Below are positions 25,272 through 32,183 of a DNA stretch of 64,000 nt, in pieces; position 1 is the stretch's first letter, and the number at the start of each line of letters is the position of its first letter. Both the position numbers and the translations under genes were made by a program. The stretch comes from JBBDIK01 sp964640385 (GTDB taxonomy: Bacteria; Actinomycetota; UBA4738; JBBDHU01). Location: assembly GCA_964640385.1 (NCBI GenBank), contig CAZXFL010000006.1, positions 1 to 64,000 on the forward strand, read 5' to 3'. The notes below the pieces were generated by a model that was not told the DNA's origin, made no database searches, and was given only the letters and a program-made list of their open reading frames with translations.

Positions 25272-25429
25272 GCCAGCGCGCAACGCCCTTCTTCTGCCCC
25301 TTCTGCGGCGAACAGGACATCCGCCCCGCCGAAGAAGAAGGCCTCTGGCACTGCCAGCTCTGCGACCGCCTCTGGTCCGTGAAGTTCAAGGGCCTCGCGA
25401 CGAAGCACGGCGAGGGAGATCAGCGCTAA
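25268..25429 (+). CDS. Small zinc-ribbon protein coupled to sir
   Basis: A 53-residue protein with two CxxC motifs, CPFCG (residues 10-14) and CQLC (29-32), a typical zinc knuckle. It starts at GTG 25268 overlapping the sir stop (GTGA), so it is translationally coupled. The sequence around the second pair, CQLCDRLWSVKF, suggests a rubredoxin-like or zinc-ribbon fold. It may bind or deliver something to sulfite reductase; function unknown. Confidence 0.75.
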   Translation: MSQRATPFFCPFCGEQDIRPAEEEGLWHCQLCDRLWSVKFKGLATKHGEGDQR

Positions 25430-25555
25430 CGGAGGCAAGGTAGACAAAGGGACCAGGCACGCTTGACGCTTGGCGTGTTGCAGGTGCAAAATGGGTATTC
25501 CTATCCGGGAGGTCGGAAACTGATCCGCACACGCAGCTACGGCGACGTCGGGGCT

Positions 25556-25630
25556 ATGATTCCGTGCCTCTGCTGTTGTCCTATGACCAGCGCCCATCCG
25601 GAGGGCGCAGACAGCAGGACGCGGCCGTAG
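25556..25630 (+). CDS. Cys-rich leader peptide (uORF) of cysH
   Basis: Twenty-four codons from ATG 25556 to TAG 25628-25630. The peptide begins MIPCLCCCP: Cys at residues 4, 6, 7 and 8 (codons at 25565, 25571, 25574 and 25577). The rest is MTSAHPEGADSRTRP. There is no strong ribosome-binding site (GGGG at 25550-25553). Poly-Cys uORFs are known from actinobacteria upstream of sulfur genes, where ribosome pausing on Cys codons controls the next gene. It is too short to be a functional protein of a usual kind. Confidence 0.7.
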   Translation: MIPCLCCCPMTSAHPEGADSRTRP

Positions 25631-25655
25631 CGCAAGATCCGGACCGAACCACCAC

Positions 25656-25678
25656 AGGCCGCTGCGGCGGCCTTTTTT
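25656..25678 (+). terminator. Intrinsic terminator before cysH (attenuator)
   Basis: A perfect 7-bp stem, AGGCCGC (25656-25662) with GCGGCCT (25667-25673), TGCG loop, followed by six T. It lies only 34 nt before the cysH start, so it would end transcripts in the leader unless an alternative fold forms. Confidence 0.85.
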
Positions 25679-25712
25679 CGTACCCGACACAGGAAGGACC
25701 TGGCATCGGAAG

Positions 25713-26504
25713 ATGAGCGACCACGTACTCCTCGACGCCGTCGAGGCCCAGGAGCTGTCGGACCTGTACCAGCAGGAGCCGGCGCAGGAAGTCGTGGCCT
25801 GGGCGCTCGATCGCTTCCACCCGCGCTGCGCCCTGTCGGCCGGCGGCGGGGCCGAGGGTATGGTCCTGGTCGACATGGCCTGGCGCCACAACCCGGACGT
25901 CCGCGTGTTCACGCTCGACACCGGCCGCCTGCCGCAGGAGACCTACGATCTGTTCGAACGCGTCCGCGAGCGCTACGGCATCGCCGTCGAGTATCAGTTC
26001 CCCGAGCGCCCAGACGTCGAGGACATGGTGCTCAAGCACGGCGCGAACCTCATGTACGAGAGCGTGGACCTTCGCCTGAAGTGCTGCGAGGTACGTAAGG
26101 TCCTCCCGATGACGAGCTACCTGGCGAACCTGGACGCGTGGATCACGGGGCTTCGCCGGGACCAGTGGAAGACCCGCGAGCGGGTCAAGAAGATCGAGGT
26201 CGACGAGTCACACGAAGGCATCGTCAAGGTCAGCCCGCTCGCCGACTGGACCAAGCAGCAGGTCTGGGACTACATCCACGAACACGACGTGCCGTACCAC
26301 GCGCTCCTGGACCAGGGGTTCACGTCGATCGGCTGCGCGCCCTGCACCCGCGCCGTCACCGAGGGCGAGGGCGATCGCGCCGGCCGCTGGTGGTGGGAGA
26401 CCGACACCGCCAAGGAATGCGGGATCCACTGCTCCGTGCAGGTCATCCTGGGCGAGGGCAAGCCCGGCCAGGACGCGAAACTGCCGTCGTCGAACGGCGA
26501 CTGA
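25713..26504 (+). CDS. cysH: Adenylyl-sulfate reductase (assimilatory, 4Fe-4S, CysH family)
   Basis: A 263-residue PAPS/APS reductase. Cys124-Cys125 (KCCEVRK) and Cys208/Cys211 (GCAPC) are the four cluster ligands of the APS-type enzyme; the catalytic ECGIHC motif near the C-terminus has Cys240 as the nucleophile. The P-loop-like region is LSAGGGAEGM where SxSGAED is usual. It reduces APS to sulfite using thioredoxin. It is controlled by the leader upstream and followed by siroheme genes. Confidence 0.93.
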   Translation: MSDHVLLDAVEAQELSDLYQQEPAQEVVAWALDRFHPRCALSAGGGAEGMVLVDMAWRHNPDVRVFTLDTGRLPQETYDLFERVRERYGIAVEYQFPERPDVEDMVLKHGANLMYESVDLRLKCCEVRKVLPMTSYLANLDAWITGLRRDQWKTRERVKKIEVDESHEGIVKVSPLADWTKQQVWDYIHEHDVPYHALLDQGFTSIGCAPCTRAVTEGEGDRAGRWWWETDTAKECGIHCSVQVILGEGKPGQDAKLPSSNGD

Positions 26505-26518
26505 GGGAGGCGGGCGTC

Positions 26519-27163
26519 ATGCCCTTCGGATACCCCATCAGCCTCGAGCTGGCGGGTCGCCGCGCGGTCGTGATCGGGTCTGACGCCGTCCGTCACGGCA
26601 AGATCGACGGCCTGCTCGCGGCCGGCGCCGACGTGACGGTGATCGCGCTGGTGCCGGAGGGCGCTCTGTCACGCCTGGAGGAAGCGGGTCGTGTGAAGGT
26701 GGTTCGCCGCGGCTACGAACGGGGAGATCTGGCCGGTGCGTTCCTGTGCGTCGCGTCGTCGGACGATGCTGGGGAACGCGAGGCGATCTGGGTCGAATCG
26801 CGCGAGGAGGGCGTGCTCACCAACATCATGGACGACATCGCCCACTGCGACTGGGCGGCGCCGGCTGTGGTGCGGCGCGGGGACCTCGTGATCGCGATCG
26901 CGACCGGCGGCAAGTCCCCGGCGCTCGCCAAGCGGCTGCGCGAGGACCTGGGCGAGCTGTACGGACCCGAGTGGGAAGCCGCGCTGAACGTGCTGGATGT
27001 GGTCCGGACCGAGACGCTCCCGCTGCTGCCAGACGTGGCCGACCGTTCGCGCCGCTGGCACGAGGCGCTCGACATCGATGAGCTGCTGGAGCTGGTCCGA
27101 GGCGGGCACGCCGACGACGCCCGCGACCGCCTGCGCGCGAGGCTCCTCGAAGGGCTGTCGTGA
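26519..27163 (+). CDS. Siroheme synthase-type precorrin-2 dehydrogenase (Met8/CysG N-domain)
   Basis: A 214-residue protein, N-terminal half of CysG in length. It oxidises precorrin-2 to sirohydrochlorin (with NAD), and may chelate iron. The NAD motif reads VVIGSDAVRHGKIDGLLAAGA; the usual GGG is changed. Other typical parts are SSDDAGEREAIWVESRE and ATGGKSPALAKRLRE. ATG 26519 follows cysH by 14 nt with GGGAGG. Its stop overlaps the methyltransferase start. Confidence 0.85.
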   Translation: MPFGYPISLELAGRRAVVIGSDAVRHGKIDGLLAAGADVTVIALVPEGALSRLEEAGRVKVVRRGYERGDLAGAFLCVASSDDAGEREAIWVESREEGVLTNIMDDIAHCDWAAPAVVRRGDLVIAIATGGKSPALAKRLREDLGELYGPEWEAALNVLDVVRTETLPLLPDVADRSRRWHEALDIDELLELVRGGHADDARDRLRARLLEGLS

Positions 27164-27921
27164 CCGGCCTGGTGTACCTGGTTGGCGCCGGCCCGGGCGA
27201 CCCGCGCCTGCTGACGCTGCGGGGCGCCGAGGTCCTGCGCGGGGCCGACGTCGTCATCTACGATCGCCTGGCCCCCGAACAGCTCCTCGATCTGGCGCCC
27301 TCGGGGGCGGAGCGGATCTACGCGGGCAAGGAACCGGGCGGGCCCGCGCCGGACCAGGACGAGATCAACGGCACGATCGTGGCGCGGGCGCGCGAAGGAA
27401 TGACCGTCGTTCGCCTCAAAGGCGGGGACCCGTTCGTCTTCGGACGCGGCGGCGAGGAAGCGCTGGCCTGCGCGCGTGCCGGGGTCGCCTTCGAGGTCGT
27501 GCCCGGCGTCACTTCCGCCGTCGCCGCGCCAGCAGCCGCCGGTATCCCTCTGACGCACCGCGGACTGTCCTCCAGCGTCGCTTTCGTGACCGCGAGCGTG
27601 GGAAGCGAGAGCGAGCAGGACTGGAACCGGATCGCCACCGCTACCGACACCTTGGTGGTGTTGATGGCGGCCGGCCGCCTGCGTGAGACGTGCGAGGCTC
27701 TGATCGCGGCCGGCCGCCCGTCCGACGAACCCTCGGCGATCGTCCAGTGGGCCACGAGGCCAGAGCAGCGAACGGTCACGGGAGCACTGAAGGAGCTCGC
27801 CGACCTGGCGGACGCCGCGAACATCGGCCCACCCGCCACCCTCGTCGTCGGCGCCGTCGCCGAACTCGCCCACGAACTCGGCATCGCCCACGACCTTCCG
27901 CAGCAGGAAACCTCGCGCTAG
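27160..27921 (+). CDS. cobA: Uroporphyrinogen-III C-methyltransferase (SUMT)
   Basis: A 253-residue SAM methyltransferase that makes precorrin-2 from uroporphyrinogen III. Typical signatures: VYLVGAGPGDPRLLTLRG at the N-terminus and VVRLKGGDPFVFGRGGEEA in the middle. It starts at GTG, overlapping the dehydrogenase gene by 4 bp, so the two provide siroheme for Sir. It ends 7 bp before the HAD gene, which is convergent. Confidence 0.93.
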   Translation: MTGLVYLVGAGPGDPRLLTLRGAEVLRGADVVIYDRLAPEQLLDLAPSGAERIYAGKEPGGPAPDQDEINGTIVARAREGMTVVRLKGGDPFVFGRGGEEALACARAGVAFEVVPGVTSAVAAPAAAGIPLTHRGLSSSVAFVTASVGSESEQDWNRIATATDTLVVLMAAGRLRETCEALIAAGRPSDEPSAIVQWATRPEQRTVTGALKELADLADAANIGPPATLVVGAVAELAHELGIAHDLPQQETSR

Positions 27922-27928
27922 GTTCGAG

Positions 27929-28609
27929 TCAGAGGAGCGAGAGGACCTCGGTCAGCGAGTCGATGGAGGCGCCGGACCATTCCTCCGCTTCCGGACGCAG
28001 GGCGTCGTGGTCGTTCGGGTCGCGGATCAGGACGGCGGTCATCCCGAGAGCCGTCGCGCCGCTGAGTTCGGCGTACGCGCCGTCCCCGACGTACACCGTC
28101 GCCTCTGCCTCCACGCCGAGGCGCTCGGTCGCGTACCGATAGATCTCCGCGTCGGGCTTGCGGAGCCCCGTCTCGCAAGAGAACACCTCGACATCGACGT
28201 ACGGGGCGAGCACGGACTCCCGCCAGAGCGCCGGAGTGTCGGGCGCGCACATGCTGATCAGTCCGATCGGCAGCCCTCGGTCCTTCAAGGCCGCGAGGGC
28301 CGCCTCAGCCTCGGCTTTCGGCCGGAAGTGGTCTCGGTACATCTTTGCGCGAACCTCCAGCGCCTCCGACGACACCTGCGGCCCGGGACGCAGCCCGAGA
28401 CGCGAGCAGATCACCCGCACGTTCTCGTCGATGTCGCCGAGCCGCCCGGTCTGACGCTCGATCGCCGTCGCACTCCACTCGTCCAGGAACGCCCCTCGCT
28501 CGGCCCCGAGGATGTCGGCCATCGCGACGAGCGTCTCGTGGAACGAGGACTTCGGGAACTCGTCCACCAAGGTTCCGTAGAGGTCGAAGATGACGGCGTC
28601 GGGCGGCAT
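27929..28609 (-). CDS. HAD-family hydrolase
   Basis: A 226-residue HAD phosphatase: motif I DLYGTLV (Asp8/10 region, VIFDLYGTLVDE), motif II LISMCAP, motif III Lys in RKPDAEIYRYA, motif IV GDGAYAELSGA. The cap is small. Probable substrate is a phosphorylated sugar or nucleotide; not determined. A TACCCT box (28618-28623) lies 8 nt before the ATG, so the mRNA is near-leaderless. It is divergent from crgA. Confidence 0.85.
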   Translation of the reverse strand: MPPDAVIFDLYGTLVDEFPKSSFHETLVAMADILGAERGAFLDEWSATAIERQTGRLGDIDENVRVICSRLGLRPGPQVSSEALEVRAKMYRDHFRPKAEAEAALAALKDRGLPIGLISMCAPDTPALWRESVLAPYVDVEVFSCETGLRKPDAEIYRYATERLGVEAEATVYVGDGAYAELSGATALGMTAVLIRDPNDHDALRPEAEEWSGASIDSLTEVLSLL

Positions 28610-28710
28610 GTTCGGGAAGGGTACCGGCCCGGCTGCGCGACGCCCGGGCGAAACCGGACGCCGCCACCTGGGGAGCAGCGCACGGCAGCCGCCCCGAGTA
28701 TCATCCGGGC

Positions 28711-28977
28711 ATGCCCGAGTCCAAGGGTCGCAAGTCCAAACAGAAGAGGCGCCCGTACGTGCCGAAGCCGGCGCCGAAGAAGGTCGTGAAACGCAAGCCG
28801 AGCTCCAAGTGGTACGTCGGGTTCGTCATCGGCCTCGGAGCACTAGGGGTCCTGATCATCGTGCTGAACTACATGCAGCTGGTCCCATTCAGCGGGGGCG
28901 TGACCAAGCCGGAGAACCTCTGGATCGGACTCGGGTTCATCGCCGGCGCGTTCATCGCCGCGACCCGCCTGCGCTAG
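28711..28977 (+). CDS. crgA: Cell division protein CrgA
   Basis: An 88-residue protein with a basic N-terminus (SKGRKSKQKRRPYVPKPAPKK) and two membrane helices (about 34-53 and 67-86), the typical CrgA layout. It helps organise the divisome in actinobacteria. A TATCAT box at 28699-28704 is 6 nt before the ATG, so it is probably leaderless. Confidence 0.9.
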   Translation: MPESKGRKSKQKRRPYVPKPAPKKVVKRKPSSKWYVGFVIGLGALGVLIIVLNYMQLVPFSGGVTKPENLWIGLGFIAGAFIAATRLR

Positions 28978-29041
28978 AACGACACCGCTGTAATTATCCC
29001 CATGGGATTTCCCCACTGTGGAAAACCCGGGATGGCCGTGC

Positions 29042-29323
29042 CTAGCTGCGGAAGGGATCCTGATGGGGCCGCCGGACGACCTCCATGGGCTCCCCACAGT
29101 GCCGGGGGACCTGCACCTTGCCAAGGGTCGTTACCTTCAGCTCGGTCCCGCATTCCCTGCACACGAAGAAGACCTCGAGATCCTCGACGTCCTCGGGCTC
29201 GATCTTCTCCCTCGGACCGCCCCCGGCCGAAGCAGCCCGCAGGACCGTCATCCCGACCTTCCAGATGACGAGGAAGATGACCACAGCGATGGCCAGGCGG
29301 AGCAGCACGACGAGGACGTCCAT
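29042..29323 (-). CDS. Membrane protein with C-terminal zinc-ribbon-like motif
   Basis: A 93-residue protein: one N-terminal membrane helix (DVLVVLLRLAIAVVIFLVIW), an acidic linker, and two Cys/His clusters, VCRECGTELKV and PRHCGEPMEVV, like a zinc ribbon on the cytoplasmic side. Not recognised further. It is convergent with crgA. Confidence 0.6.
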   Translation of the reverse strand: MDVLVVLLRLAIAVVIFLVIWKVGMTVLRAASAGGGPREKIEPEDVEDLEVFFVCRECGTELKVTTLGKVQVPRHCGEPMEVVRRPHQDPFRS

Positions 29324-29347
29324 AGCCGTCAGTGAACCACAGCGCCG

Positions 29348-30823
29348 CTAGGCGCCGTTGGCGTCCGCCTGCTCATCGCGGTCGCCGGCCTGCGGGTTGG
29401 CGATCCACTCCTCCGGCCGGTCGATCGGGTTCCCAGGGCAGTCCTCGCGGAGCTTCAGTGGGGTCGCCGCACGCGGTTCCTGCTTGAAGTTGAAGTTCTG
29501 CGTCATGTCGTTGGGCTTGCGGTCGCGGTTCGTGAGCTGGCCCAGACCCCAGTTCTCCTCGATGAAGCGCAGGATCGACGAGAACTCCCCCACCTTCGAG
29601 TCGACGTAGCCTTCCTTGGCGTAGGGCGAGACCGTCAGGATCGGCACGCGGAACCCGAGTCCGAACCCGTCGACCTTCGGCGGCGCCACGTGATCGTAGA
29701 AGCCCCCCCAGTCGTCCCAGGTGACGAAGACCGCGGTGTGCTCCCAGTCGGGACTAGCCATCAGCTCGTTCAGGATCTGCGCGGTCCAGCGCTCGCCCCA
29801 GCACATGGAGTACTCGGGGTGCTCGGACCATTCGAACCGCGGGGTGATCCAGGTGACGGGCGGCAGCGCGCCCTCGCGGATGTCCACCAGGATGTCGTTC
29901 ACCGGCCGGATGTGCTCGGCGCGCAGTTCGTTGTCCTTGTTGTACTTCTCGATCGCGTCGTAGGCGGACCAGATGTAGCCGATCTGCTCGGGCGTGGCCG
30001 AGTAGTACGCCCACGGGATGCCCTGGCTCGAGAGTTCGTCCCCCAGCGTGCGGATCTTGAGGCATGGAGGCACCTCTTTGATGGGCTCGCGGTAGACGAA
30101 CGGATCGCCCTTCTTGGAGTAGATCGGAACCCTCCCACTCGGCGGGATATCGCAACCCCACGTCTTGGCCAGCCCCTGCTGCTGCATCTTGGCGATCTGC
30201 TTGTTGGACTGGTCGGGATTGTCGTGGGTCCGCGCGGACGTCGCCGCGATCGTCATCAGGTGATTCGGGAACGACGGCCCGACCGCCGAGGCGAAGAAGT
30301 TGTCCGAGATCGCGTAGTCCTGTGCAAGTGTCCAATAGTTCGGGATGTCCTGTGGCCGTTGCTGCGTATAAGCGAACTCGATCGCGTTCGGGTTCACACC
30401 GAAGCCGTCCATCTTCCCGTCGTTGTAGGTGATCGGAACCTGCGCGTAGTCGTGCGGCAGGTCGCCCGGGTACCGGTCGCCGGGCGGGGCCCTGAGCGGC
30501 ACCGTCACGACGTCCTCGTAGCTGCCCTTGTACTCCCGGATCACCTGCGGCAACAGCAGCGCCATCTTGCCCTTGGTCACGCCGTTGACGCCCGGGAGCC
30601 GGCCGAACATCGTGTCGAAGCTCCGGTTCTCCTTGATGATGAACACGACCTTCTGGATCGGCGTCTCCGTGTCGAAGGAGGGGCTGAGACTTTCCGGCGA
30701 GACCGGCGTCGCCGTCGGGTCCGTCGGGGTCTTGGGGCAGGCCGCGGCCACGACCGCCGCGGCGACGAGGAGGGCGGCGGGCAGGAGCCGCCTTCGCCGC
30801 TTCCGTTCCTGGGTGACGCGCAT
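29348..30823 (-). CDS. Lipoprotein phosphoesterase (phospholipase C / acid phosphatase superfamily)
   Basis: A 491-residue exported protein. The signal ends in a lipobox (VAAAC, Cys about 29), so it is a lipoprotein. The mature part starts IQKVVFIIKENRSFDTMFG, the signature of the phosphoesterase family that includes PlcC and AcpA, and later has VFVTWDDWGGFYDHVAPP and RVPILTVSPYAK. Substrate could be phospholipid or phosphomonoester. It is divergent from the Glu dehydrogenase gene. Confidence 0.88.
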   Translation of the reverse strand: MRVTQERKRRRRLLPAALLVAAAVVAAACPKTPTDPTATPVSPESLSPSFDTETPIQKVVFIIKENRSFDTMFGRLPGVNGVTKGKMALLLPQVIREYKGSYEDVVTVPLRAPPGDRYPGDLPHDYAQVPITYNDGKMDGFGVNPNAIEFAYTQQRPQDIPNYWTLAQDYAISDNFFASAVGPSFPNHLMTIAATSARTHDNPDQSNKQIAKMQQQGLAKTWGCDIPPSGRVPIYSKKGDPFVYREPIKEVPPCLKIRTLGDELSSQGIPWAYYSATPEQIGYIWSAYDAIEKYNKDNELRAEHIRPVNDILVDIREGALPPVTWITPRFEWSEHPEYSMCWGERWTAQILNELMASPDWEHTAVFVTWDDWGGFYDHVAPPKVDGFGLGFRVPILTVSPYAKEGYVDSKVGEFSSILRFIEENWGLGQLTNRDRKPNDMTQNFNFKQEPRAATPLKLREDCPGNPIDRPEEWIANPQAGDRDEQADANGA

Positions 30824-30941
30824 GCCTGACTCAGCTTCCGGGCTCGGGACCGGTTCAGTCTACGGGCCGAAACCCGATTTCGGCAGGAAGGGCCGCGTGT
30901 GGGACGATATCGGCACATCCCCATACGCGAGGAGCACGCCC

Positions 30942-32174
30942 ATGCAAGCCTTCGAAGCGGTTCAGGGATTCATGCAGGATGCGGCCGAGCGGATCGGCCT
31001 CAACGGCGGTCTGCGCGAGGCACTGTCGACGCCCTTCCGCGAGGTCTGGGTGCAGGTCCGGTTCCCGATGGACGACGGATCGCTCGGCGTCTTCACCGGC
31101 TACCGCGTCCAGTACAACAACGCGCGCGGCCCGTTCAAGGGCGGCATCCGGTTCCACCCCCTGGTCAGCATCGACGAGATCCGGTGTTTCGCCGCGCTGA
31201 TGACCTGGAAGACGGCGCTGGCCGACGTCCCGTTCGGCGGGGGCAAGGGCGGCGTGATCGTCGATCCGAAGCTGCTCTCGGTCGCAGAGGTCGAGCGCCT
31301 CGCGCGGGCGTATATCCGCGCGATCGCGCCGGTCATCGGACCCCACGAGGACGTCCCCGCGCCTGACGTGAACACCAACGCGCAGACCATGGGCTGGATG
31401 TTCGACGAATGGTCGGCGCTCGCCGGTTACCACCCCGCGGTCATCACAGGGAAGCCCATCTCGGTGGGCGGCTCGCTCGGTCGCGAGGAGGCGACCGGCC
31501 GCGGCGCGCTGATCGTGCTCGACAAGATCGCCGAAGACCGGAGCCTGTCACGTAACGACACACGCGTGACGGTGCAGGGCTTCGGGAACGCCGGCTCGTG
31601 GTTCGCGAAGCTCGCGCACCAGGTCGGCTACCCGATCGTGGCGGTGTCGGACTCGAAGGCGACGATCGTGAACGAGCACGGGGTGGACCCGATCGCGGTC
31701 GCCGAGCACAAACGCGAGACCGGCAGCGTCGCGGACTTCCCCGGCGCCGAGACCCGCTCGCCGGACGACATCATCGACGTGCCGGCCGAGATCTTCGTCC
31801 CGGCGGCGCTCGAAGAGGCCGTCAACGAGGAAAACTGCGAGCGACTCCAGGCCGGGATCGTCGTCGAGATCGCCAACTACCCGACGACGCCCGGCGCCGA
31901 TCGTGAACTGAACAAGCGCGGCGTGACGGTTGTACCGGACATCCTGGCGAACGCCGGCGGCGTGGTCGTCTCCTACCTCGAGTGGACCCAGAACATGCAG
32001 CACGACGCCTGGCCGCTGGAGAAGGTGAACCGGCGGCTCACCGACAAGCTTCGGCTGGCCACCAGCCAAGTGACCGGCCGGGCGGAGGGCCAGCAGATCT
32101 CGCTCCGCGAAGCGGCGTACGAGCTGGCGGTCGCGAAGGTGGCGGAAGCCGAGGGAGACAGAGGACACCAGTGA
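30942..32174 (+). CDS. Glu/Leu/Phe/Val dehydrogenase (glutamate dehydrogenase-like)
   Basis: A 410-residue dehydrogenase. The family signature with catalytic Lys is in VPFGGGKGGVIVDP, the substrate part in GPFKGGIRFHP, and the NAD motif in GFGNAGSWFA. The N-terminus of the long open frame upstream is not conserved, so ATG 30942 (with GAGGAG) is the start. It most likely makes or uses glutamate. It ends just before the convergent S9 peptidase. Confidence 0.9.
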   Translation: MQAFEAVQGFMQDAAERIGLNGGLREALSTPFREVWVQVRFPMDDGSLGVFTGYRVQYNNARGPFKGGIRFHPLVSIDEIRCFAALMTWKTALADVPFGGGKGGVIVDPKLLSVAEVERLARAYIRAIAPVIGPHEDVPAPDVNTNAQTMGWMFDEWSALAGYHPAVITGKPISVGGSLGREEATGRGALIVLDKIAEDRSLSRNDTRVTVQGFGNAGSWFAKLAHQVGYPIVAVSDSKATIVNEHGVDPIAVAEHKRETGSVADFPGAETRSPDDIIDVPAEIFVPAALEEAVNEENCERLQAGIVVEIANYPTTPGADRELNKRGVTVVPDILANAGGVVVSYLEWTQNMQHDAWPLEKVNRRLTDKLRLATSQVTGRAEGQQISLREAAYELAVAKVAEAEGDRGHQ

Positions 32175-32183
32175 GTCTGCGGG

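Larger units (their letters stand above)
25514..25712 (+). promoter_or_regulatory. cysH leader: candidate cysteine attenuator
   Basis: Elements in order: the uORF 25556-25630 with four Cys codons; a hairpin (stem CTGCTGT 25570-25576 with ACAGCAG 25611-25617, enclosing GCGCCC 25590-25595 with GGGCGC 25603-25608) whose left arm overlaps the Cys codons; GCGGCC at 25621-25626, just before the uORF stop; then a terminator at 25656-25678 whose left arm GGCCGC (25657-25662) can pair instead with that GCGGCC. A ribosome ending at the uORF stop would cover GCGGCC and let the terminator form; one stalled at Cys codons would leave it free. A possible promoter is TTGCAG (25478), 18 bp, TATCCG. The elements are seen; the mechanism is inferred. 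Confidence 0.7.

Noticed and set aside
25514..25712. SAM riboswitch in the cysH leader
   Set aside because: I do not see the conserved core of SAM-I, SAM-II or SAM-IV; the Cys-codon uORF explains the layout better.
28994..29025. Two DnaA-box-like sequences (TTATCCCCA; TGTGGAAAA) far from dnaA
   Set aside because: Two near-matches in an AT-richer convergent gap that also forms a weak hairpin; most likely chance.
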